A DNA stretch of 64,000 nt, from NCBI GenBank assembly GCA_003282425.1, contig QBZF01000001.1, positions 1-64,000 on the forward strand. The letters run 5' to 3'. Below the pieces are notes generated by a model. That model was given only the letters and a program-made list of their open reading frames with translations, was not told the origin of the DNA and searched no databases. Within the stretch, counting starts at the first letter, position 1. Every line of letters starts with the position of its first letter. Shown in pieces: positions 43,832 to 53,100 of this stretch. A program made the position numbers and the translations under genes. This DNA is from Prochlorococcus sp. AG-335-A05 (GTDB lineage: Bacteria > Cyanobacteriota > Cyanobacteriia > PCC-6307 > Cyanobiaceae).

Positions 43832-44508
43832 ATGAAACGAATAAATCCAGGATCAGGTAAACCATTTAGAAGAGGGGATATAGATTCCCAAGGAAATTCT
43901 TTTTGGTGTTATCAAAAAAATATTTTGTCTGTAGATGGATATTTTAAAGAGTTATGGATACCAAAAGAAAAAGTTCTACTTTATGAAACTAATCTCGTAA
44001 ACGGATATAAAAAACTTGTAGTAAATGTGGAGAGACGAAAATAGTTAAGGATAATTTTTATAAAAAATTAAGTTCTGAAGATGGTTTTGATCCATGGTGT
44101 AATGAGTGCTTTTTGCATAAAAACAGAAATTGGGTTTCTAAGAATAAGTCTCGACATCAAGAATTAACCACAAGATGGTATGCCGAAAACACTGAAAAAC
44201 AACTTGAAAATTCTAAAAAAGTTTATCAAAAAAACAAACCACGCAAACTATTATATTACTACAGACGCGAAGAACGAATTGCTAGGGCAACACCTTCTTG
44301 GGTAGATAAAAAAGATCTTTTGAAAATTTATAAACAAGCAGAAAAAATTACGAAGACCTCAGGAATCCCTCATGAAGTAGATCATATTCATCCATTAGTT
44401 CATAAGTTAATTTGTGGTTTAAATGTTCCATGGAATTTGCAAATTATTACTGCAAAAGAAAATAGAAGAAAGGCAAATAAAATTGATTTAAAAAATTTAA
44501 ATTTGTAA
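43832..44508 (+). pseudogene. HNH endonuclease with Zn-finger N-domain, split by an apparent -1 frameshift near 44009-44014
   Basis: ORF 43832-44044 (MKRINPGSGKPFRRGD...NGYKK) continues in the -1 frame as TCSKCGETKIVKDNFYKKLSSEDGFDPWCNECFLHKNRNW...EVDHIHPLVHKLICGLNVPWNLQIITAKENRRKANK. Confidence 0.75.
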
Positions 44509-44542
44509 TTTAATATATTTGGATAACTCTAACTAAAATTTT

Positions 44543-44565
44543 TTTGTAGCACCTTTATAACACTA
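44543..44565. repeat. 23-bp direct repeat, copy 2 (TTTGTAGCACCTTTATAACACTA)
   Basis: See copy 1. Confidence 0.85.
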
Positions 44566-44604
44566 GTTCAGTAGTACCAATTGGTTTGACCCTGTAAAAA
44601 AAGG

Positions 44605-44627
44605 TTTGTAACACCTATATAACACTA
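44605..44627. repeat. 23-bp direct repeat, copy 3 (TTTGTAACACCTATATAACACTA)
   Basis: See copy 1; starts 62 bp after copy 2. Confidence 0.85.
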
Positions 44628-44694
44628 ATTTAGGAAGTAAGAACCTAGTGATAGCAATGGATTTGGGATTATGGATGTATCAATAGCTAATACA

Positions 44695-44937
44695 CTACTT
44701 AATTTTTAGCAGTTCAATTGGTAAATATTCGTTTATGTAAAGAAAGAGGATTGAAATAGTTCCTATTACAGAACCAATAAAACTTCCAATAAAATAATTA
44801 AATATCTTGGGATGTTTGATTTGTGAGTTTTCTCCATTTTCTATTTCAAAATCAGGAGAATTAACTACTTTTAGGCGCTGATTAGTTTTTGGTTGTTTGA
44901 GTTGTTGGTGTCGGATAAGTGCTTCGAAATCAGGCAT
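44695..44937 (-). CDS. Small membrane protein overlapping the parA-like gene
   Basis: 80-aa ORF with one TM (FNYFIGSFIGSVIGTISILFLYI); starts inside the 3' end of the ParA ORF. Confidence 0.6.
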   Translation of the reverse strand: MPDFEALIRHQQLKQPKTNQRLKVVNSPDFEIENGENSQIKHPKIFNYFIGSFIGSVIGTISILFLYINEYLPIELLKIK

Positions 44938-45542
44938 GGAATTTGAGATGCAATGGAACAGTAGGCAGACCAGCCCGTCATTCGACGAGGATCTGATCTT
45001 CCTAAATCATCTACAGCTTCAAATACTGCATTTCCAGATGCTTCTGCTTTATCAAATGCTGAAAGTAAAGGAATAAATGTATCAAAAACGTGTAAACCGA
45101 AATTTTCTAATGCTGCCTTAGCTTGTTGAGCTGCTTTTTGTTGTCTAAAATCTACTTTTACAATTACGACTGCATGGTTAACTTTTAAAGTACTTAATAA
45201 GCTGGCTAATTCAACAGTTAATTCAACAGATCTTGCTTTTGCGGTTGTGGGTAAAATAACTAAATCTGATCCGTATGCAAGATGTTTAAGTTCTTCTGTA
45301 TCACTGCTTGCCTGCCCATCAGTAATAACAATTTCTGAGGATCTGGAGGCTTTTGCGGCGGAACTAACTGGAAAAACGGGAAATGGAAGATTTCCTCTGG
45401 ATGAGTAGGCTAATGCTGATCTGTTTTTATCAGCATCAACTATACATACCTTTTTGCCTTCAGAATGCCATACACTCGCAAGGTGAATACTTGTGCAAGT
45501 TTTGGCAACACCTCCTTTTTGACCGCAAACAGTAATAAACAA
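44871..45542 (-). CDS. ParA/MinD-like deviant Walker ATPase
   Basis: CGQKGGVAKTCTSIHLA; VDADKNRSALAYSSRG; DLVILPTTAKARSVE. Confidence 0.9.
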   Translation of the reverse strand: MFITVCGQKGGVAKTCTSIHLASVWHSEGKKVCIVDADKNRSALAYSSRGNLPFPVFPVSSAAKASRSSEIVITDGQASSDTEELKHLAYGSDLVILPTTAKARSVELTVELASLLSTLKVNHAVVIVKVDFRQQKAAQQAKAALENFGLHVFDTFIPLLSAFDKAEASGNAVFEAVDDLGRSDPRRMTGWSAYCSIASQIPCLISKHLSDTNNSNNQKLISA

Positions 45543-45692
45543 TTTTTTACTAATATTTTCCTTACTTTGGAGAATAATTTCTTAATGTCAATAGGTAATT
45601 ATTTGAAAAGTTTTAAAACTTATATTTCCTAAATACTCTTTTGGGGAATATATAGTTTCGAGTAATCTTAAAGTATGTTTAAAAAATAGTAA

Positions 45693-46655
45693 GTGAAAAA
45701 AAGAATTGGATTAGGAACATGGTCTTGGGGAAATAAATTTTTTTGGGACTATCAAATTAGTAATGATGATGATTTACGTGAGACTTATAAAGAAGCGTTA
45801 AAAAGAGGTTTTAACTTAATTGATAGTGCAGATTCTTATGGAACTGGAAAACTTAATGGAAGAAGTGAAGAACTTTTAGGGAAATTTTTACTAGATACTC
45901 CTACTTTTCAAAAAAAACGAGTTCAAATAGCAACAAAGCTTGCTCCTTATCCATGGAGATTTGGGAATAAAGGTTTCACCAAACCTTATCTCAAAAGTTT
46001 AGAAAGATTAAATAATAAATTAGATATAGTTCAAATACATTGGTCAACCGCAAAATATAATCCTTGGCAAGAATTACAATTATTAAATAATCTTTGTGAT
46101 TTAATTGATCAAGGTTTTAATTTTCAAATTGGATTATCAAATATTGGACCCCAAAGATTAAAAAAAATAATTCAATACTTATCAAAAAGAGACAAGAAAG
46201 TTAAAAGTGTTCAAATTCAGTTTTCTTTATTATCTCCAGACTTCCTAAAAAATACAAATGTAAAAAGAATTTGTGAAAATAATGATATTGATTTTTTAGC
46301 CTATAGTCCTTTATCTTTTGGAATACTATGTGTAGATCCTGAAAAAGATGAAGACAAGCAAAATTCTTTTTTACGTAGTTTGATTTTTAAAAACTATAAA
46401 AAATCAAGTATTGAATTAAGGAGATGTCTCAAACAGATTGCTGTTTCAAGATCAGTTTCACAAGCTCAAGTAGCAATCAATTGGTGTTGTTATCAGGGAG
46501 CTATACCTCTTGTAGGAATGAGAAAAAGGTCTCAAGTTATTGATATATCGAATGTTTTTAAATGGAACTTAAATAAAAAAGAATTTGGAATGCTTCAAGA
46601 AGCTTCTCAAAAGTGTTTGAAAAAGATGCCAAGTAATCCTTTTTCAAGCTTGTAA
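45693..46655 (+). CDS. Aldo/keto reductase
   Basis: GLGTWSWGN; NLIDSADSYG; LDIVQIHW; LAYSPLSFGIL; VAINWCCYQGAIPLVGMRK. Confidence 0.92.
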   Translation: MKKRIGLGTWSWGNKFFWDYQISNDDDLRETYKEALKRGFNLIDSADSYGTGKLNGRSEELLGKFLLDTPTFQKKRVQIATKLAPYPWRFGNKGFTKPYLKSLERLNNKLDIVQIHWSTAKYNPWQELQLLNNLCDLIDQGFNFQIGLSNIGPQRLKKIIQYLSKRDKKVKSVQIQFSLLSPDFLKNTNVKRICENNDIDFLAYSPLSFGILCVDPEKDEDKQNSFLRSLIFKNYKKSSIELRRCLKQIAVSRSVSQAQVAINWCCYQGAIPLVGMRKRSQVIDISNVFKWNLNKKEFGMLQEASQKCLKKMPSNPFSSL

Positions 46656-46673
46656 AAAAGAATTAAATAAATT

Positions 46674-46808
46674 TTATGCAGATATTTTTTTAAGATTTTT
46701 TACTTGATTGTTGCTCCAAAGTTCTGTAGGAAAGTTTGAACCTGTAAATCTTAAAACTTTAGGTTTAAAGTTTATTAATAAGTCATTAATGTTATTTTTT
46801 GTGCTCAT
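46674..46808 (-). CDS. Candidate small protein (44 aa)
   Basis: ATG-to-TAA ORF MSTKNNINDLLINFKPKVLRFTGSNFPTELWSNNQVKNLKKISA, absent from the ORF track; balanced composition. Confidence 0.4.
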   Translation of the reverse strand: MSTKNNINDLLINFKPKVLRFTGSNFPTELWSNNQVKNLKKISA

Positions 46809-46962
46809 TTGTAATAAGAATTTTTAATACGTTAAAATATTTTTTTTCTAATCTTCTCAGTATTTATACTCATAAAATTCAAGAAATAATTTCTGATACA
46901 TTCTTTTGATGTGAATTTTACAAATTAATAAATTATCTAATACTAGATTTTGTCAATATAAA

Positions 46963-47232
46963 ATGGTGGAGCCCTTCCAGGCTCCTTGAATCATTTGGTT
47001 GATAAGGCTGATATCACCCCATCTCCTTTGAGATCAAGCAGCAACTGATGCTGTTTGACGGGAGAAACTAACGATTTTGTTAGCGTTTGTGTTTTTGCTC
47101 TAACCGAGCAGGCTTCAGTCATCTTCCTTACGCCCCGTCGAAACCATTACAACCCCAAAATGTAATGGAGTTGAGCGGAATCGAACCGCTGTCCGAAACA
47201 TCGGTTGAGATCACCTAGTCCAATTGGACATT
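46963..47232 (-). ncRNA. ssrA: tmRNA, two-piece permuted (ssrA)
   Basis: Minus strand reads TGTTTCGGACAGCGGTTCGATTCCGCTCAACTCCA (acceptor piece), then GGGGTTGTAATGGTTTCGACGGGGCG (5' end of coding piece), then the tag ORF. Outer ends approximate. Confidence 0.95.
47034..47084 (-). other. tmRNA proteolysis tag reading frame ANKIVSFSRQTASVAA*
   Basis: Reverse complement gctaacaaaatcgttagtttctcccgtcaaacagcatcagttgctgcttga. Confidence 0.93.
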
Positions 47233-47289
47233 TATATTCTGGCAGGCAAAATGAGTATTGAATAGTTATTTCATTAATTTTTTAAATAT

Positions 47290-48414
47290 ATGTATGTAAT
47301 TGCATCATCACCTGAAGGTTTAGAGAAATATTTAGCAAGTGAAATTATTGATTTGGGTGGATTTAATATTTATACCTATAAAAGATCAGTTTCTTTTGAA
47401 TGTGATTATGCCACTTTTTATAGAATTCATTTTTTTTCAAGAGTTGCGTTTCGTTTTTATAGACAAGTTGCACGTTTTGCATGCTGCGACAGGCTTTCTT
47501 TATATGAGGGAGTCAGAGATTCGTTTGATTGGTTGAAATGGTTACCTTCTGAAAAAACATTCATTGTTCAAGTAACCGGCAGAACTTCATTGTTAAGTCA
47601 TTCTCATTTCACTGCTCTTGAGGTTAAAAATTCAATTACTGATCTCCAACAATCTGTTTGGAATAAAAGATCTAATATTTCTTTAGATAATCCTGATTTG
47701 ATAATTCATTTACATTTAAATAATGATCGTGGGGTTCTTAGCTTGCAGAGCACTTTTGAAAGTCTTCATAAAAGAGGATATAGACCTGCCATTGGAAATG
47801 CTCCACTTAAAGAAAATTTAGCTTCTGGATTAATAAAGATAACTGAATGGAATGGAACTAAACCTTTGGTTGATCTTATGTGTGGGTCAGGAACTTTTTT
47901 AATAGAGGCTATTAATCAAATTCTTAAAGTTCCACTTAAATTTCATCAATTTTATCTTTTTGAAAATTGGCTTGACTTTAATAAATCTATTTACTTAGAA
48001 GAGAAAAACAAAGCTCAGAAGAGAGTTATTACCTTTGAGAAACTATCTAAAACTATTGGTTGTGAGATTAATAAAGATGTTTTTGATCAAGCAAAAGTCA
48101 ACATAAAACTAGCAGGACTTGAGAATTATATTAAATTACAAAATGATGATTTTAAAAATATTCAATTTAAATCTTCAGAAGGATTAGTTTTATGTAATCC
48201 ACCTTATGGAAAAAAATTAGGTGATGAAAACGAATTAATTACCTTATATCACGATATGGGTGAATTTTTGAAGAGAAATTTTTCTGGTTGGGAATTCTGG
48301 TTACTAAGTGGTAATCCAAAACTTACAAGATATTTAAAAATGAAATCTTCTTTGAAAATACCTGTGAGTAATGGAGGCATTGATTGTAGATGGATTAAAT
48401 ATTTAATAAGATGA
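47290..48414 (+). CDS. THUMP-domain N6-adenine/guanine RNA methyltransferase (RlmL/TrmN-like)
   Basis: VIASSPEGLEKYLASEI; KRGYRPAIGNAPLKENLASGL; DLMCGSGTFLIEA; LVLCNPPYGKKLG. Confidence 0.9.
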   Translation: MYVIASSPEGLEKYLASEIIDLGGFNIYTYKRSVSFECDYATFYRIHFFSRVAFRFYRQVARFACCDRLSLYEGVRDSFDWLKWLPSEKTFIVQVTGRTSLLSHSHFTALEVKNSITDLQQSVWNKRSNISLDNPDLIIHLHLNNDRGVLSLQSTFESLHKRGYRPAIGNAPLKENLASGLIKITEWNGTKPLVDLMCGSGTFLIEAINQILKVPLKFHQFYLFENWLDFNKSIYLEEKNKAQKRVITFEKLSKTIGCEINKDVFDQAKVNIKLAGLENYIKLQNDDFKNIQFKSSEGLVLCNPPYGKKLGDENELITLYHDMGEFLKRNFSGWEFWLLSGNPKLTRYLKMKSSLKIPVSNGGIDCRWIKYLIR

Positions 48415-48415
48415 C

Positions 48416-48802
48416 TTATTTTTTTCCAAATACTGCTTTTGTTGTTTTACCCAAACCTTCAAGTGTTTGGGGTAGATAAGGTCCTTTAGCAAGTTTTCCT
48501 CCAAGCTTTAAGCTTAAACCTGCAAGAAATAAATCAACAAATATTATTAAAAGTAAATTATATTCTGTTGCCCAATTATTCAACTTACTAAGACTAAGAT
48601 AAAAGATAATATGAATACATATTAAAACTAATAATAATAAAATTCCACCCATAGCAATAAATACTCCCCCACTTATTAATCTTCTCTTTTCTCTATCAAC
48701 TTCTTGAAGTGCTATTCGGACATGCAAATCCATTACCGAACTTGCAATTGCAGAGATTCTTGAAGCTGTATTAGCAAAGTTTTTGTTTTTGGGTTTATCC
48801 AT
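48416..48802 (-). CDS. Phage-holin-superfamily/YqjE-like membrane protein
   Basis: Two TM segments, MDLHVRIALQEVDREKRRLISGG; pairs with the next gene. Confidence 0.6.
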   Translation of the reverse strand: MDKPKNKNFANTASRISAIASSVMDLHVRIALQEVDREKRRLISGGVFIAMGGILLLLVLICIHIIFYLSLSKLNNWATEYNLLLIIFVDLFLAGLSLKLGGKLAKGPYLPQTLEGLGKTTKAVFGKK

Positions 48803-49264
48803 TTATTTATTTCTACTATTAATAAAACTACCTATAAATAATCCAATACAAGCAGCAATAGCAATAGATAAGATTGGTTTTTTTCTAATTGGGGTTTCTA
48901 TTTTTGGCCTTAATGTACTGTTTAGTTCATCTAGTAACTCTTCTAATTGACTTTCGATTGGTTCTATTTTATCTGCAATTTCCCAATTATTTTCTTGAAT
49001 CGATTCAATGATTTGAAATAATTGATTTTTAATACCACTAGCAGATGATCCAGTATGATTCGCTATTACTACAACCAAATCATCAATATTTCCTTTTGCA
49101 GTTTCAAGAGTTTGTTGTGCAATATTAGGCCATTTTTCTTTGATTATCGGAATTAGACTGTCGATTTTTTCACGTAACCATTTTTCTGATATGCCTTCTT
49201 CCTTTGGAAGGGCAGAATCATCAATTGTTTCTTTAACTTCTTTGGGAGGATGAAAAGCTTCCAT
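48803..49264 (-). CDS. YqjD-like C-terminal-TM protein, hypothetical
   Basis: Amphipathic helical body and C-terminal TM SIAIAACIGLFIGSFI followed by basic tail. Confidence 0.55.
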   Translation of the reverse strand: MEAFHPPKEVKETIDDSALPKEEGISEKWLREKIDSLIPIIKEKWPNIAQQTLETAKGNIDDLVVVIANHTGSSASGIKNQLFQIIESIQENNWEIADKIEPIESQLEELLDELNSTLRPKIETPIRKKPILSIAIAACIGLFIGSFINSRNK

Positions 49265-49456
49265 TAATCCACCTTCATTTCTTTAAGAGTAGTCTGTATT
49301 TTCTTAATTTGAAACCCTTATATTTAGATTTGTTTTTAATAATAAAACAATAGACATAATAAATTTTATTTACATTTCATTTATCTCCTCTGTTCTGTAA
49401 TAAGGTTTTGTTAAGCTATTACTGAGTTTTATTAAATTAAGTTTTTTATTTTCATC

Positions 49457-49594
49457 ATGAATATCACACTTGCAGCAATTATTTTTGCATCCCGCACAAT
49501 TCCAACTGATTTTGGATTGGTAGCAGCAGCTATTGCAGGAGCTGGTAGTTTGCTATTTATTGCTTTGAGATTTGTTCCTGATGCGGGTAACTAG
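49457..49594 (+). CDS. Small single-TM protein (45 aa), photosynthetic-complex-subunit-like
   Basis: MNITLAAIIFASRTIPTDFGLVAAAIAGAGSLLFIALRFVPDAGN; absent from the ORF track. Confidence 0.6.
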   Translation: MNITLAAIIFASRTIPTDFGLVAAAIAGAGSLLFIALRFVPDAGN

Positions 49595-49681
49595 GTTTTT
49601 TCTTTTTTAATTTGAGCTAACTTATTAATTCAAATTAATCATTGATTATCGAAATAAAATAATTTATTGATGGACTAGATA

Positions 49682-50044
49682 ATGAATCGATGGGTTTTAC
49701 TCGAACATAAGATTCTTGGTGGTAAATTAAGTGATATTCATTATGATTTTCTTGTTGAAGATCAATTAGATTGTTTTACTTGGAAATTTTTCGAGATTCC
49801 ATTACTCAATAAAGGCTTTTTTAAAGTAGGAAAACAACCAAATCATAGATTAGTGTGGCTTTCTAGAGTTGAATACCAACTTTCTAATAATAGAGGTTTG
49901 ATAAAAAGAATTGATCATGGGACCTACTCTCATATTTATCATAATCAAGACTCTCAAGAGCTCAAAATTATGTTGAACGGTAAATTGTTAAAAGGTTTGT
50001 TAATAATAAAAGGTAATTTTTGTCAATTAACAAAAAATAATTAA
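49682..50044 (+). CDS. Stand-alone LigD 3'-phosphoesterase-like (DNA polymerase ligase N-terminal) domain protein
   Basis: WVLLEHKI...DIHYDFLVED.LDCFTWKF...NHRLVWLSRVEYQLSNNRGLIKRIDHGTYSHIYH...LKIMLNGKLLKGLLIIKG matches the PE-domain pattern H(Y/W)D-x2-E ... HRL-x4-EY-x4-G-x-V-x2-D-x-GTY ... L-x-G-x2-LKG. Confidence 0.6.
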   Translation: MNRWVLLEHKILGGKLSDIHYDFLVEDQLDCFTWKFFEIPLLNKGFFKVGKQPNHRLVWLSRVEYQLSNNRGLIKRIDHGTYSHIYHNQDSQELKIMLNGKLLKGLLIIKGNFCQLTKNN

Positions 50045-50120
50045 TTTGTTTTTAGAAATAATCTTAATAATTCTCTTGAGATTTTTTGAAAAGTAGCTAT
50101 TCTTACTTAGCTATTGTGAC

Positions 50121-53100
50121 TTGCGATTGGTACACATCAATCAGGTCGAGTTTGAAAATTTTAAATCTTTTGGAGGAAGTGTAAAAATTCCCCTTGAGGA
50201 AGGCTTTACAGTGGTTACTGGTCCAAATGGATCTGGGAAAAGTAATATTTTAGATGGGATTTTGTTCTGTTTAGGTTTGGCAAATAGTAGAGGTATGAGA
50301 GCAGAAAGATTACCAGACTTAATAAATAATTCGAAAATTAAAGAAGGTAAATCCTCTGAGACTTTTGTTTCTGTTAAATTTAATATTGAAGATTGGTCGC
50401 CAAGGGAAGATGTTCCATCTTTGGAGTTAGAAGAAGATGATATCGCTCTTAAGAAAGATCAAAAAGAGTGGGTAGTTTCTAGAAAATTGCGGCTAATGCC
50501 TGGTGGATCATATGCATCGACTTATACATCTGATGGCCGCCAGTGTACTTTACAACAAATACAGAGAGTTCTTAGAGATATAAGTGTTGATCCAGAAGGC
50601 AGTAATGTTGTGATGCAGGGAGATGTCACAAGAATAGTATCAATGAATAATAAAGAGAGGAGAACACTTATTGATGAATTAGCAGGGGTAGCTCTTTTTG
50701 ATAGCAGAATTGAACAGACGCATTCAAAACTTAATGATGTTTTTGAAAGACAAGAAAGATGCGAAATTTTAGAAAACGAATTGCAATCTAGTAAAGTAAA
50801 GCTTGAAAAAGAATGCGCAAAAGCTAAAAAATATAAAGAGTTAAAGGCAAAACTTTTTCATATTAAGGAGATTGAAAAAGTACTTTTATTCAATAAACAA
50901 GTTCAAAATATTGAATCAATTAAGAAAAAAGTTATTAACTTGGATAAAAGTAAGATTCTATTTAATCAACAAAAAGAATCTCTTAGTAAAGAAATTCAAG
51001 TATTGCAAGATGCAATGAAAGTTATGGTTGCAGAATTAAAAGAGAAAGGAGAAGATAACTTAATCAAAGTAAATTCAGATATTGGAAGTATAAATTCAAA
51101 TTTAAGAGAATTAGAAAGAATTGCCCTTGTTAATAAAGAGGAAGGTATTAAATTACAAGAGCAACGAGATAATATTGTAATATCTAAAAAAAATACCGAG
51201 TTAGAAAAGAATCAACAAGAGGACTTTAATGAAAATCATCTAGAAAAATTAAATCTCGAGATTCACGATTTAACGTTAAAACATAAGTTATCTAGAAAAA
51301 AACTTTCTGATGCTGCAGGTGAATCAGGTGAATTTTCAAAGCAAAGTATAATGCTGAACAATGAGTTAGAAAAGATTAAATGTTTAGTTAAACCTCTTGA
51401 ATCTAGTAAGAGGAATATTGAAGAGGAAATTATACAAACTAATATTCAAAGAGAAGAAATATCATCTCAAACAGATCTTTTAAACTTTGAAAAACAAAAA
51501 CTATCAGAATTTAATCAAATTAATGGAGAATCAACGGATACGAAAAATCGTAATTTGACCTGTCTTAGATCTGATATTAATTCTTTAAAAATTGAAATAG
51601 AGTTGTTAAATAAAACTAAAATAAGGCTCAATAACGAACAATTAAAGCTTGAAAAGGATTTATCAAGATGTGAAAGCAGAAAAGAAACACTAAGTGAAAC
51701 GAGGGGGTCATATGCATTAAGAATACTTTTAGAGGCAGGTCTAGAGGGCATACATGGATATGTTGCTCAATTGGGTGCCGTTAATGAAAAGCACCGGTAT
51801 TCATTGGAAATAGCAGCTGGTAATAGACTTGGACAAATAGTTGTTGATAATGACAATATTGCTTCAAGAGCAATTGAAATCCTAAAAAAAAAGAAAGCTG
51901 GAAGATTAACCTTTCTTCCTCTAAATAGAATTAAAAGTTATAAAAAAAATTTCGCAGTTACAAGATTTGAAAATTCTAAAGAGAATGGATTTGTAGATAA
52001 AGCTATTAATTTAATTGATTGTGATGATGTTTATAGAGATGTTTTTAAATATGTTTTTGGAGATACAGTAGTCTTTTCAGATTTAGAGTCAGCGAAATTA
52101 TCTAAACAAAAAATTAGAATGGTTACTTTGAGTGGAGAACTTTTGGAAGTTAGTGGTGCAATTACGGGAGGGAGTAAAGTTAATAAAGATCTTGCTTATA
52201 GGTTTGGTACCAATAATGATATTGATGAGGCTCACCCCATTAAACAAAGATTATCTGTTATTGAAGAAGCTTTGAAAAGATCAAATAATGATATTTTGAA
52301 TAAAACTAATAACTTGAATAAACTCAACTATAATCAAAGGGAAATATTAGAGGATTGTGTATCTTCTAATAAAGAAATTGAAGTTAATAATAATTCTCTA
52401 AAAGTTTTGGTAGAAAAAATTGATGACAATAATCTTAGGTTAAATAAGCTTACTACTCAAAATAATTTATTAAATGGAAAGTTGGATAGCGTTAAAAATG
52501 AAATAAAACCATTTAAAAAAAAGTTGGATGAATTGGAGATTATCCTTAAAAAGAATAATGAAGATAATCAAACATCCTCATTAATGACTCATAAAGATGA
52601 TTTCGAAAAGTTAGATAAAAAACTTGAATTAATGATTCAAGAGAAAGATGAATTATTAAATAAAAAGAATCAATTTGTTTTAAATCGAGAACGTATAAAT
52701 AATCAATTAAATCTAATATCTCTACAAGAAAAGAATTTACAAGAATCAATCAAAGAGCTTTCTAATGCCCATAATGAATGGATAAAAAAAAGAGATGATT
52801 ACAAGTGTGAGCTTGCGAGTCTTGATGGTCAAAAATCACTACTTGAAAAGGATCTTGGAATCTTGAGAAGAAAAAGGGATGAGTTAAATTCATCTATTTC
52901 CAATAAAAGACAAGAAATAAATCAGCTTACCCTTAAGTTGGAATATCTAGAAAGAGATATAAGTTCTCTAAATGAGGAAATGCGTAGCGAAACCATCAAG
53001 TTAGAAAATTATAAAAAAGAGCTACCTGATCCTTTGCCCAACTTTGGAGAATATGAGACTATAACTCTTGATTTATTACAATCAGAGATCGTTGTGATTA

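Noticed and set aside
48416-49264. Holin-like plus YqjD-like pair as a prophage remnant
   Set aside because: No other phage genes nearby; these families are common host envelope/stress proteins.
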